From Bullera alba (lineage: Eukaryota > Basidiomycota > Tremellomycetes > Tremellales > Bulleraceae): a stretch of DNA of 64,000 nucleotides. Under the pieces are notes generated by a model. The model saw only the letters and a program-made list of their open reading frames with translations. It had not been told where the DNA came from and did no database searches. The position numbers were made by a program, and so were the translations under genes. The stretch's first letter is position 1. Every line of letters starts with the position of its first letter. The stretch lies in the NCBI GenBank assembly GCA_001600095.1, contig BCIX01000001.1, positions 7,465,198 to 7,529,197 of the forward strand, written 5' to 3'. Below, piece after piece: positions 49,094 through 60,121 of this stretch.

Positions 49094-49504
49094 GTCGAGC
49101 GTATAGGAGGAGTAGACAGCGACAAGGCAGTGATGTTGAGCTCGGCACCGACGTCTCTACCCCGCACGGCAATGGATTCCGGCGGAACTCTTCCCTTGGG
49201 GTAAACTGCGGATAAACCCCCTGTTGCTTCCTTTGAAACCTTAAAACCCCCGGTGCTCGAGTGACGTCGACGACCGAGAGTCGAGACTTTTATCATCGTT
49301 CCACCTGGCTTGGGTTGATGCAATGTCTTAGCTTTGGGTAGTCATCGTTCAACTCGTCCACTTTGCAACTCGTAACCATATCCAAGACCAGATCAGCCAG
49401 ATAGACCACGTCGACAATCGCAAACAAATCTATACATAGGAGCTGGACAACTATTTGATCTCGATCGTCTCAAGTCGCGACCCACAGATCGCCTCATTTT
49501 CAAC
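49094..49504. promoter_or_regulatory. Divergent promoter: RIM13 / GH5 gene
   Basis: About 410 bp between divergent starts; no site recognised. Confidence 0.4.
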
Positions 49505-52246
49505 ATGGCCCCAGTGCCCAATGTGTCGCCAGCGACAGGCAAGCCGGTCCCAGATCACTATCTCCATTCGTCATCAGCTTTCTTCCAGGACACGAACGGT
49601 CGATCGATATTGCTCAGAGGGGTCAACCTTTCGGGAAGCGCAAAAGCACCTGTGGGACAGCCATCGCACAGCAGTAAAGGATTTTGGGAAGATGCAGAAG
49701 CCGGCAAAGTGGATATCACCAGTCGTCCACTGAATCTTGAAGATGGAAGTGCCGATATACATCTTGCTCGACTCAGAGCGTGGGGTTACAACTTTATTCG
49801 CTTCGTCTTCACCTGGGAGGCACTGGAACACAAAGGACCGGGCAAGTACGATGAGGAGTACATCGAGTACGTGGTAAAAGCATTGTACAAATGCCAAGAG
49901 TGGGGCTTTAGGGTGTTCATGGACCCACATCAGGACGTGGTGAGTTAAAAGCAGGCCAGTCGCAGCACATGGTATGGAAGCCCCCTTGAAGTACAGCTGA
50001 AATCGACACAGTGGTCGCGGTTTACCGGAGGATCAGGCGCACCCCTATGGACACTATATGCCTGTGGAATCGACCCGATGAACATTACCCCGACGTATTC
50101 AGCATTGGTACAATGCGAGTGGCCCAATCGAGAGAATGCCAGACCACAAGATTTCCCCGCGATGATCTGGGCGACAAACTACTCGCGATTAGCGAACCAA
50201 ACGCTCTGGACGCTCTTCTTCGCGGGCAGGGCTTACGCGCCCAAGTGCATCATTGATGGAGTCAACATCCAAGACTACCTTCAAAACCACTTCATCAATG
50301 CTGTTGGCCACTTGGCAGAGCGACTCGCCAAGGAGGATCTCTTTGACAACGTCATCATCGGTTGGGACGGGATCAACGAGCCAGGGGACGGTCTGATCGG
50401 ACGAGAGAACCTGAGTGTTATGCCGGAGGATCAAAAACTCAAAAAGGGCCCTAGTCCAACACCGTTCCAAGGCATGATTCTTGGGATGGGAGGCAAGGTG
50501 GAAGCCGATGACTGGACGTTCACCTCGATGGGACCGAAGAACAATGGCAAGGTCGTGATGGATTCTGCTGGTACCAAGCTCTGGTTGGCGCAGGACCAAG
50601 AGGCTACTCGCGGTGGAGGCAAGTGGGGCTGGAAGAGGAGTCCAGATTGGCAGATGGGCACTTGCAGTGAGTGCGATCAGGCAATGACATGCGCAGGACT
50701 GCTGTTGACAACCTTGACAGTCTGGGCGCAGCATGGGGTTTGGGAGCCTTCGACATCGAGCTTGATCAAACCCGATTACTTCAAATACTCGCCTGAAAGC
50801 GCTACAAAACAAACGGACATGCTGGAGTTTTGGCGAACCCACTATCTCGCCTATGCTACTCTGATCCGAAAACACCACCCGGAGTCGATCCACTTCATCC
50901 AGCCGCCAGTCTTTGCCGTTCCGCCATCTCTGCCCGAGTCGTTCCTCGCAAAACGCGCTTGCACCTCGCCTCACTACTACGACGGCTTGACGTTGATGAC
51001 CAAACACTGGAATTGGTTTAATGCAGATGCCCTTGGTCTATTGCGCGGGAAATACTGGTCCGTCGTGCAGGCTATCAAGATTGGCGAGTCGGCCATCAGG
51101 AGATGTATCCAAGATCAGCTCGGCATCTTGAAACAGGACACTAGGGATATTTACGGCGAGTACCCCACTGTCCTGGGTGAGATCGGTTGTCCATACGACA
51201 TGGTGAGTACTCTCAGTTATACTGCAAGATCGGGCTGACCCGGTGTTTAGGATGACAAAAAGGCCTATGGATTCGTCAACGGCGGCAAGGGCGAGGGCGA
51301 CTATTCTGCTCAACAAAAAGCTTGGGATGCCTCGATGAACGCTTTGGACGGACCAAACTGCTTGAATTACACGCTTTGGACATATGTACCGGACAACTCG
51401 CACCAGTGGGGCGATCTATGGTCAGTGCTTTGATCCGCCGCTTGGGATCTACCTAATATCTCTTTTAGGAACGGCGAGGACTTGTCGATTTGGAGCGCCG
51501 ACGATGCCAAAAAGGCCGACCTGTTTGTGGACAATGGCAATGGCAAATCTGAGAATGGCAAATCCGACGGAGCCACGACTTCGGTCAGATCAGTCAACGG
51601 ATCTCCCAAGACGATCGCACCCTCCCCCTCGACGGCATCGTCCACCACGCTAGTCTCGACTGGCGCCAACCAGGCTCATACCCGGGAGAACATTGAGCAA
51701 GGGGATGGCGTCACTGCGAAATTGATCCTCGAGGGATCTCGGGCCATTGGAGCGGTATGCCGACCATATCCAATAGCCGTGGTCGGCACGCCCGAGCGGA
51801 TCGACTTTGACATTGCTTCTAGCGAGTTCAAGCTGTTGATCAAAGTCCGTGCCAATGACTCGGTCCCTCAAGGCGTCGTCACGGAAGTATACCTCCCTTT
51901 CGTGCACTACGCCCAGTCGCTCGCACCCTACTCCTCCACCAACCTAGACAATGCTTCGACATCCACGTCAAATGCCTCTTCCAGTCTGCGGAAAGACATC
52001 GGTTCATCTGCTGCCACGCCAACGACGTCTGCCGCGCCACTACGACTCGACGTCGACATTGACACATCCATCGGTCAGGTGGAGATCCAGGGTCAGATGC
52101 TGAGATGGACCTACCCAATCCCCCAGTCGGGAGAGCAGTACTACAGCCTCAAGGTCAAGCGGAGAGGAGGCGCAATCAAGCGTGAAGTCGGATACGTCCA
52201 ATCCGGTGGCTGGGCAGACGTATGTGGTTCCTGTGTCATCTGCTAG
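49505..52246 (+). CDS. GH5 (subfamily 12-like) glycolipid beta-glucosidase
   Basis: Resembles the Cryptococcus endoglycoceramidase-related glucosidases EGCrP1/EGCrP2 (Sgl1), which cleave glucosylceramide or ergosteryl glucoside. Five exons with introns 49941-50012, 50669-50728, 51203-51249 and about 51421-51469, the last with a GTCAGT donor. Visible: [57 protein letters not shown], the acid/base Glu in [32 protein letters not shown], the nucleophile Glu in [11 protein letters not shown], and [20 protein letters not shown] Ser/Thr-rich linker leads to a C-terminal beta domain. No signal peptide is seen, consistent with the intracellular family. The last four residues as read are CVIC; see the finding on an alternative 3' end. 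Confidence 0.9.
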
Positions 52247-52535
52247 TCGTTCCTCCAACCCTCCCACCGCCCCGAAAATAGATGGCGTAATGTGTCCTGA
52301 TATCGAATCAAACTTGTAGTTTCTCCAGCTATACCGAAGCATGGGGATGTAGCGACCAACGAACACGACCACGACGCCCCGGCTCGGCCGTGCGACTTCC
52401 TTTGTAGCAATTGGTTCATGCAGCTCCTTCATGACATCTCGTTCAAATCGCGATGTACGCCAGAAGGTATGCGAGGTTGTACAACAATGGACAAGTCAAG
52501 GACGGTACACAAAAGCTCGGGGCCAAGGCGGCAGA

Positions 52536-55500
52536 CTACCGCCAGTCCTCGAGGGCGAAGGACAGCATGCCCCAAACCTCTCTCGTCTCCGCTTCTTCTT
52601 TTGATGGCCCCGCCTCCGAGGCCAAGGCTTCGACCTCGGCCTTGATCGCCAGCACAAGTCGGTCGAATTCCAATTTCAGGCGATCGACCTTCTCCGCCGT
52701 GCTGAGGCTATCCGCCTGCTCTGCGGAGCTGTCCAGCGTCACGTCGTATTCGGCACTCTCTGGCTCTGACTCGTCGGTAGTATCCTCTCCTCGTTTTCGA
52801 GATCGATATCCCTGCCTTCGTTTTGGAGCTTGTCTTTGGCTAGGGATTTGTGCAATTGGCGTGGTACTCCCCTTGGTCCCTATCATGGTTGCGATCTCGA
52901 ATACCCGCACAACGAGCTCTCTCAGACCTGAAGTCTAGAGCGACGTTAGCTTTCTGATCGAAGTAAGGTGTATGCTTACTGACCTTTTCATGGAGAAAGC
53001 AAAAGTCTCGTATATGACGGACACTGCGCGTACAAGGTGGTTAGCGAAAAAAAGAAGTCCCCCGTGTGAAAGTCAAAGCCCGACTTACTGCTTCAGCTCG
53101 AGATTGATCATCGCGGCGAGAGATGTCGTCGAAGTCAGAGCTTCGCGATACAGCCTCGTCTGGACTTCGATCACAGTCTCGTTGGTCCAGACGGATAGAA
53201 CCCTGTGTGCCCGGTCAGCATATCAGCCGCCCGAGTGTAGTCTGTGATGATGACTCGCCTCATGAACCAAAGTGCCCTTTGTCTGAGGTACGCCAATCCC
53301 GATTCCACCTCGCCGGGATCCGACTTCGACCTCGTTGTCGCAGGAGCGAGCGCTACCGAGCGGAGGGCGTACCGGATCAGAGCGAGCCACGCGCATACCT
53401 GACTCCGGATATCCATCGAGGTCGGCGTGAACAACTGGGACAGAGGGAAGGGCACTGTGTACATCCCCCGAAGGCCGCCTATCCTAGAAATTGGGGTACC
53501 ATCCCGACGGTCGGTCTTGGCTCTGCTGAAACTGGTGATTCTGATCGCGGAGGGATTGAGCCAATAAGCGCCTTTCTCCTCGACGACATCGCGGAAGGAG
53601 CTTGTCAAAGTCTGGAAATCCCATCGCTTGGCGAGGTGAACCTATAGTCGCTATCAGCATATCTTCTAATAGCGTACTTTGCCTGCAGGGCGGATTGCTC
53701 ACCTGGTCAAAGACCCATCTGTCCCATTCCTCCATCACGTCAAAGCTCCTCATAAAAGTCAGACCCTCTATCGCATCTAGATGCTCCAGCAGTCCACATT
53801 CGACTTCTAGCACTCTTCGCAGTTGAAAAGTCACAATCTGGCATATTGGCGTGATGACGGATGAGATTTTTTCGCTGATATCGACATCACCGGAGGAATC
53901 GCCCTCGGTATCCGTTGTAAGGGTGGCGAGGAGTGATGGCCACGGTTGCAACTCGGGACCTGGGGTGGAGAGGCTTCTGAGTAAACCTCTTGCTTTGCCA
54001 GCTTCCATTATCATAGCCTGGACACCGGCCCCCTGGAGCCATAAAGGCCATCCATCATGGTGCTCGGAATAGCTCGCTTCCCAGAAATCTTCGTCGGTCC
54101 AGCTGACATCGCGATCGCGTTGCAATATGAACTCTGGATCCATCATCCGTTCATCGTCTATCGTCATCCCAGTAAGGTCTTGCTCGGTCGTCGCGATGAG
54201 GGCAGTTGGGATTGGCATGCCTTGGTGTAGCCAGACTCTCAACATCGACCACATGGGTGCGACTGTCTTCGAAAAAATGTCCAGGAGGAATATCACCATT
54301 GGAGATCGGGGAGAGGTCGCCTTTGTACTCATGTACGCGGTGTAGATTGTATCGAGCAAGATGACCGGTCGATCTGCACTGGCGATGAGAGAGAGCAGCA
54401 TCTGGAATTTAGCCTCGTATTTCTCGTCCAGGGCGCGCCGCAAGGCCAAGGGAGTCGAAGCAGTTTGTCGAAGTTGCTCCATAGTCTCGTTCGTTGAGCA
54501 CCTCGGCGTGGTCGTGAAACAAGCTTCAAGCAGACCTAACCACTGGTCATACTCCTGCATGAAGACGCGGCAGGCCTCTGCAAAGCCCTCTGTCGTCTTC
54601 CACCGCTTTGTCGGCCCTGTCGAGGATGAGGAAGTTGGAGTGAGAGTGTCCTTGACGAATGACCGAATGGCCGAAGCTTGACTGGCCCGATCGGCGAAGA
54701 CTTCGAGTATCCCGGACAATGCCAGGGGGGAGAGGTATCGAACTTGAGGATGATCCTCGCTCTGCGACCAGCCTTGAGCATCTCGATACTGGAATATGCA
54801 GCCTGGTCTGCCGGAGAGGACAAAGATGAGTTCTCGCTGAAGATCTTGCGCTGAGATGACCTGCGAGCGAGTCAGTCGAGATCGTCTGGCGAGATAACTC
54901 ACAAAGGGCGAACATTGAGCACCGTCGGACGATGTTCTGCTGATTGGGAGGGAGCCGACAAAGCCCTCTGAGTGTGTACACTCAGCTTGGTTCTGGTGAT
55001 GATGGTTCATGAGACACTCACTCGTGGTCAGATCTCTCCAGCCATAGAGACCCTCGTTGAATGTGGGCATCGGAACTTGATTCTCCGGATGCCAATAAGC
55101 CTGTCTCCTGAGCGACTCCAATTTCTGCCTAGCCTCCATCAATCTCTCCTCCGCGGTGACCCCTCTCTCCTCAATTGGTTTCTTGTACACAGCTCGCACC
55201 CGGGTGGTAGACGGTGTCAAAACCGCTTGTTCCTCCAGAGAATCCCCTTCACTCTCTCCATCGTATTCGCTATCCGTCCATCCGTCAACTACTTCCTCGT
55301 CATGGCCAGGCCCCCAGTGTTCTCCTTCAAAGGGCTCGGCCATGATCTGGCGGTAGAGCATCTGATCCGGGATTGGGCCGGTAGCTGGCTCTGGGTTCAG
55401 GTACTCGTAGGCATAGTCGTGGGTATGCTGGCTGGGCTGGCTGGACAGGTTTAATAGGAGCTGCATATGCTGGGGGAGGTTGGATGACTGCGATAACTCA

Positions 55501-55910
55501 ATCAGCATCCCTCCTCTCCATCCCGTTCCCCTCATCGAGTCCGTTTTCCTTCTACCCACTTGGACCGGTAGATCACCTTGCCATCCATGACCGGCCGCTC
55601 GAGCTTCGTCGAGAAGTGACACGCATTTATCTATACCATCCGCCAAGTCGCTCTGAACCCTGATCCTAGCCGTGCGGGAGTAGCTACCAGACCATAATCG
55701 CATCAGCCCACATCTCCGTCTACTGAAGGGTGATTTGCTGGCTCACGTGTTGAGAGAGGTGGAGACATCGATCCATTCCCTACGAGTGCCTCCTTTTCGG
55801 TCCGCCTTGATCTCCCTCAGGACATATTGCGCTGCAGACTTGCTGTCCAGCTCTGGAGCGACTGCCCTGACGAGCTGGCTGGCTAGATCCGTATACCGCT
55901 GCTCTGCCAT
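52536..55910 (-). CDS. Gamma-tubulin complex component, GCP5-like
   Basis: Spc97/Spc98-family protein that builds gamma-tubulin rings at spindle pole bodies. The first exon starts MAEQRYTDLASQLV and splices to RRRCGLMRLWSGSY. N-terminal GRIP1-like block: DLQRELIFVLSGRPGCIFQY, YLSPLALSGILEVFADRAS. Middle: FLLDIFSKTVAPMWSMLRVW, WTDEDFWEASYSEHHDGWPLWL and MIMEAGKARGLLRSL, the GCP5/6-type arrangement. C-terminal part: YLRQRALWFMRRVIITDYTRA, then a helical tail ending ALEDWR at 52536. Introns at about 54859-54900 and 54978-55023 keep frame, and further ones lie at 53641-53701 and 52935-53270. The long C-terminal helical region with an acidic patch is larger than a minimal GCP5. GCP6 is a possible alternative. 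Confidence 0.78.
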
Positions 55911-56293
55911 CCTTGTTTCATCGGCAGCGAAGCGCGAAGGCCGAATGCAGGCCGTCGAGTCGGGAGAAGTGAGAGAGAAGTGAAAGCCGAGCGAAAGCAA
56001 ATGAGAGTCTGAAACACGAACACGAAACGCGTCACGTCCATCGTGCCCATACGCGAGAGACCAGCACATGTCCTTGCTTCAACACTCTCAACTGAGTACC
56101 AAGCGCATCCAGGACTGCCGCTACTCTGGCAGGTTACTATGGTGACCAGGGCGAGACCTCTGATGCATGGGTATGATCTAGAGATACCAGCATTACAAGC
56201 ACAATGAGAGATAGACAAACGGGATCGATGGACTGGATCAAGGTGGGGGTATAGACAACTATCGGTAAGGGTTCTGGCTAAGTCGTGGATAAG
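55911..56293. promoter_or_regulatory. Promoter of GCP5-like gene
   Basis: About 380 bp between the GCP5-like start and the stop of the upstream repeat-protein gene (both minus). Nothing else recognised. Confidence 0.4.
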
Positions 56294-58272
56294 TCAAGGT
56301 TGGCACTTATGCAAGCTGGAGAAAGAATCAGCATCGGGCTTGGAGCTGCTGAGTATGAGACCCACTGTTTGACCCAGTCCGCCGGTAAGGCTGTCCAGCC
56401 CGAGGCCATCCAGACCATCAAGTTGTCTCTCCTCGGTAGTCCTCTTCAGTAGGCCGTCGACGACATCACCGCCCAGTAGACCCGACTTGTAGGCAGCTCC
56501 AGGGTGGGCCTTAGCGAATTGATAAGGTCTGGTTCCAGTGACACCGCCAAGACCACCGAGCACTCCGTTGCCAGCACCACCAAGGACACCATTTCCAGCA
56601 CCACCAAGTACGCCGTTGCCGCCGCCGACCAATCCGTTAGCACCGCCGAGCAAGCCATTGCCGCCGCCGAGGAGCCGCTTCTTGAGACCGAGTCGGTCCA
56701 GTCCAAGGTCCAAGTCAAGACCCAGGTCGACGAGGTTGCAAGTGTTTTGTCGGATGTATCCGAATCGTCGGTCGTACCAGCATGGTGTCCCGTCGACCAA
56801 GTTGCCCAGCACGGCTCGCTTGGCGTTGATGGCAATGTGGGCGTCAATGTCCAGGAGAGAGCAAGCCCTGTTCTTCAAGTAGCCAAAGTTGCCGTTTCGC
56901 CAGCATGGGATTCCGTCGTCCCAAACTGGGGCGAAGCGGGATTTCTTCACGATAGAAAGGTCGGCATCGATATCGGCCTGCGGGGCGTCAGTATATGCTC
57001 CAAGTGTTGGGACCAGAACTTGGCCACTTACAAAGATACACCTGGTGTTCTGGAAGTAGCCGAATCGACCAGTCTCATAGCACGGAGTGCCATCGGCAAA
57101 CTTTGTCGCGCCGCCAAGGAGACCACCGCCTCCGAGCAGACCGCCACGGTTGCCTCCCAGAAGAGCACCGTTGCCGAGGAGGCCACCGTTACCACCGAGA
57201 AGACCGCCGTTGCCGAGGATTCGCTTGGCCAGAGTGATGTCCAGGTCCAACTAGTTCCAATGATCAGCACAAAGTCAGAGGATATGGGAGCGGACTTACT
57301 GCGACACAGAGGGCGTCGGCCATGTAGCCGAACTTGTTGTTGAGCCAACAGGGGGTACCGTCGACAAAGTATGGGGTCCTGTAGCCTCGCTTGACTGCGA
57401 CGACGTCGGCGTCGACGTCCACGTCAATGTCGAGCTAAGTCAAAGTGTCAGTGCTCGTTGCATAATCGTGAAGACGGCCTGACGTACCAGGCCACAGTTT
57501 CGGTCCTTGAGGTAGCCGAATCGGGTGTCCTGCCAACAAGGGGTACCGTCCAGGTAGACTGGCTGACCGTACGGGAAGGGCGTGTAGTCTCGCTTAGCGG
57601 GAGTCTCTTCCTCCTCGGACTAGCAGACGGTCAGTCCGTCTCATTGTTGTCGGTGGTGGATCAGACTCACGGCTACGCAGGTGGAGCCTTCGATTCGGCC
57701 AAAGGAATCGTCGTTCCAGCATGGTTCGCCGTCGACAAAGTCGGGGTGCCCGTGTCTCTTGGCGATTCCACCAACGGCAACGTCGAGGTCAACGTCGACC
57801 TAAGCCAAGTCAACACCGTACTCTATATCGTGCGTAAAGGTTGCTCACTAGGCTGCACTGTCGGTTTCGAAGGTATCCGAACCTTCCGCCCTTCCAGCAT
57901 GGAATACCGTCGGTCCAGACGGGTCGGTAGTAGGATCGCTTGGTCTCAAGCACGAGGCCCGTCTCGACGTCCTAACAACGTAAGCTATCAAGCCCTTGAT
58001 ACTTGGTAGCCCGGTACTCACCAGGACACAGCCACTGTCGCCTAGGATACCGGCTTGGCCGTTAAGCCAGCACGGATCACCATGTCGGCCAACAGGGTGG
58101 TGGCTATCGAATCGGGACTCGATGACGTCGCCAAACTGCCACCCAAGGGGATCAGCGCGATCTCACGAGTCACTATCGACGTTGGAGTACTCACCTTGGT
58201 AGCTGGCATGGGGAGTGGGGCCGCCTGAGCGAGGGCGGCCAAGATGGTGAAAGCAGCCAACACGGAGAACAT
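56294..58272 (-). CDS. Secreted repeat protein, candidate Kex2-processed peptide precursor
   Basis: Protein of 537 residues from eight exons, all introns phase 0 (58272-58195, 58135-58022, 57971-57849, 57799-57671, 57619-57488, 57434-57300, 57250-57032, 56977-56294). Exon 1 is a signal peptide (MFSVLAAFTILAALAQA). Exons 2-7 each encode one repeat and exon 8 two, so eight copies of D-G-x-P-C-[WY]-x4-F-G-Y-x5-C; copies 1 and 3 depart at the FGY positions. Each repeat has two cysteines with 13 residues between them. Most repeats are preceded by an acidic/hydrophobic alternating spacer (LDIDVDVDAD type) ending in KR: TKR, AKR, AKR, VKR, AKR, KK, AKR. Exons 7 and 8 add Leu-Gly-Gly-Asn-rich runs. 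This fits fungal Kex2-processed repeat precursors secreted as several related peptides. Alternatively it is a wall protein with repeats. The family is not recognised. Confidence 0.8.
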
Positions 58273-59750
58273 TTTGGCAAAAATCGTAAAGGTGAAAGGC
58301 GAAAGTCAGAGGTAAGTCGAAGAATGAAGTGTGTGCGTTGTAAAAGATGCTCTTTCGAAGAGTGAACAAGTGAGAGCACCAGGCTGAAAGTCAAAGTAAA
58401 AGAGCGAAAGACGAACGAAAGCAGAACAAAGAAGCTGTGAATGTCAGAATGAAGAAGAGGATGGTCAGTAACTCCCCCAAGGGTATTTATGCATCATGCA
58501 CTGTCTGCAGTTGGTATGTAGAGATGGTGTTGTTTGGTCATGCTTGAGCGGGGCGATGGCCGGTATGGAGAGGCCGGTTGTTGGGAGTCGGCTGTAATTA
58601 CAACGTCGACGCGTAAATTGCGTTGTCCTCTTCGTTACGGTGCGTCTCGCGCAACAAGTGTATATGTCGTAGAGGTCTGTCACGGATCAGTAGCGTCATT
58701 GAATTCGCCAGCCCCTGGCCTAGCTGGACTTCAATATCATTCTGCAGTCTTGAGAAGGGATGAAGGGGAAGGGGAGAAAGCGATCAACAGATCCTCTTAG
58801 CGTCAGTGTTGGGTGCTTTGGCGCTTTTGATGGGATCTGGAGAGGACACTCGCGCTGATTACAAGAGGTCAAGCCACGTAACGCCGTCAGTCCTACATTT
58901 GCTGATATCAGTAGCGGCATCGACAGATGGCGATTGACTTGATAGTCGAACGATTCAAAGCCCAGCTCGCTCGTCGACCCGAGTAGTGTGATGTTGGTGT
59001 GATGGACTGAACGAGACGAGAGTGATCAACTCGTATATACAGAATTCATTGACAGGCGACTCAGGGTCTATTGGCTATTGTAATCAGGGTTCGCCATTCC
59101 TGCAAGAATTAGAAATGTTTCTAATGGTCAGTGCGGAATCAAAAAGTGAAGTCCACGCTCTGCTCAAAAGTAAGCTCGGGGATTTTGGCTGGGTCCTGGC
59201 CGGCGCGCGGGGCGCGCCGGTTCACTTATATTCTCTCACGGTTGGCGCGCGTCGGCTGGTAAAAGCATCCGGTAAAAGTACTACTTCCGCTTGCGGCGGC
59301 TTGACGAGGAGAGTACCAGCTTGGTGCTTACTTCTTGCTTACTTTGTGTTTACGCGTGTTGTGAGTCTGTCACGACCGGTTCCATTCTGTGTCCCCACAT
59401 GTGAATCAACCTCAGATCGACCTCACTCTCTTTGCCTTGGCGGACTCCTATTACCGGCAGCAAACAGACCGCTCGGAGTCGCTCACCTTGAAGCGGCCGA
59501 CACGAATTATCGTGCCGTTGCTGGTCACCGAGAACTCGGACACGGAACTGGTGACCGAAGAAACAGTCCACTCGTATCAATAACTGGTCTCGTTGTCGGA
59601 CCCAACCACGGAAATGGACTCGGACTCGGACTCGGAGTACTCAGAAACCGACCCGGAGGCCTCACGGCCGGTCGACCAGGTGTCCTTAGAACAGATCAAA
59701 ACGAGATGGAAGAAAGGCGATCGAGCACGATACTACGCAACCCAATCGCT
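58273..59750. promoter_or_regulatory. Upstream region of the repeat-precursor gene and 1.4-kb spacer
   Basis: No supported gene before 59612. A gcataaatacc sequence on the minus strand near 58485-58495 lies about 215 bp before the precursor start and may be its TATA element. A short acidic frame (MDSDSDSEYSETDPE) starts at 59612 and may belong to the next gene. Confidence 0.4.
59201..59221. repeat. Perfect GC-rich inverted repeat
   Basis: Nine-base arms (ccggcgcgc / gcgcgccgg) around a ggg loop in non-coding sequence. Confidence 0.8.
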
Positions 59751-60087
59751 ATGCCTCCCAAAACTACAAACCCCGCAACCCCGCCCAGAAGAAGATCGAA
59801 AAAGACAGCCTCGGAAGATGAGGCTGCGAAGAGAGAGATTGAGAGGATGGAGGTTACGGAAGTCAAACGGTACGTCCTTGTGCCGTGTCTATAGCTAACC
59901 GATTAGGCTCATGGAACTGTTGAAGGCCAGCCCAAGGTGGGCTGGTAACTTCACCGGTACACACTGCAGGGAGCAATACCCTAGGAAGGGAGATGGAGGC
60001 AACGGATACATATTAGATCTAACCGAGGGCGAGGACGAAGCTGAGCAATTCGTAAGCGATCTTCTTCGAAACAAGTTCACAAGCTGA
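59751..60087 (+). CDS. Small basic orphan protein, 99 aa, uncertain start
   Basis: Not recognised. Exons 59751-59869 and 59907-60087 sum to exactly 100 codons. The first exon opens MPPKTTNPATPPRRRSKKTA, then EDEAAKREIERMEVTEVKR. The second reads LMELLKASPRWAGNFTGTH and ends with an acidic segment, LDLTEGEDEAEQFVSDLLRN. The intron is short (37 nt) with a GTACGT donor. The upstream frame is also open without ATG, and a different frame starting ATG at 59612 overlaps, so the true 5' end may differ. It abuts the broken helicase copy. Could be a remnant of a larger gene. Confidence 0.4.
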
Positions 60088-60121
60088 TCAAGTCAGCAAA
60101 TTGGGATTGCCCTGAAACTCA

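Noticed and set aside
56504..57343. 279-codon plus-strand open frame opposite the repeat-precursor gene
   Set aside because: It mirrors the Gly-rich and repeated coding sequence of the minus-strand exons and has no plausible domains; a shadow of low-complexity coding DNA.
59022..59894. 290-codon plus-strand open frame
   Set aside because: Starts without ATG and has mixed composition with no motif; only its 3' end overlaps a plausible small gene.
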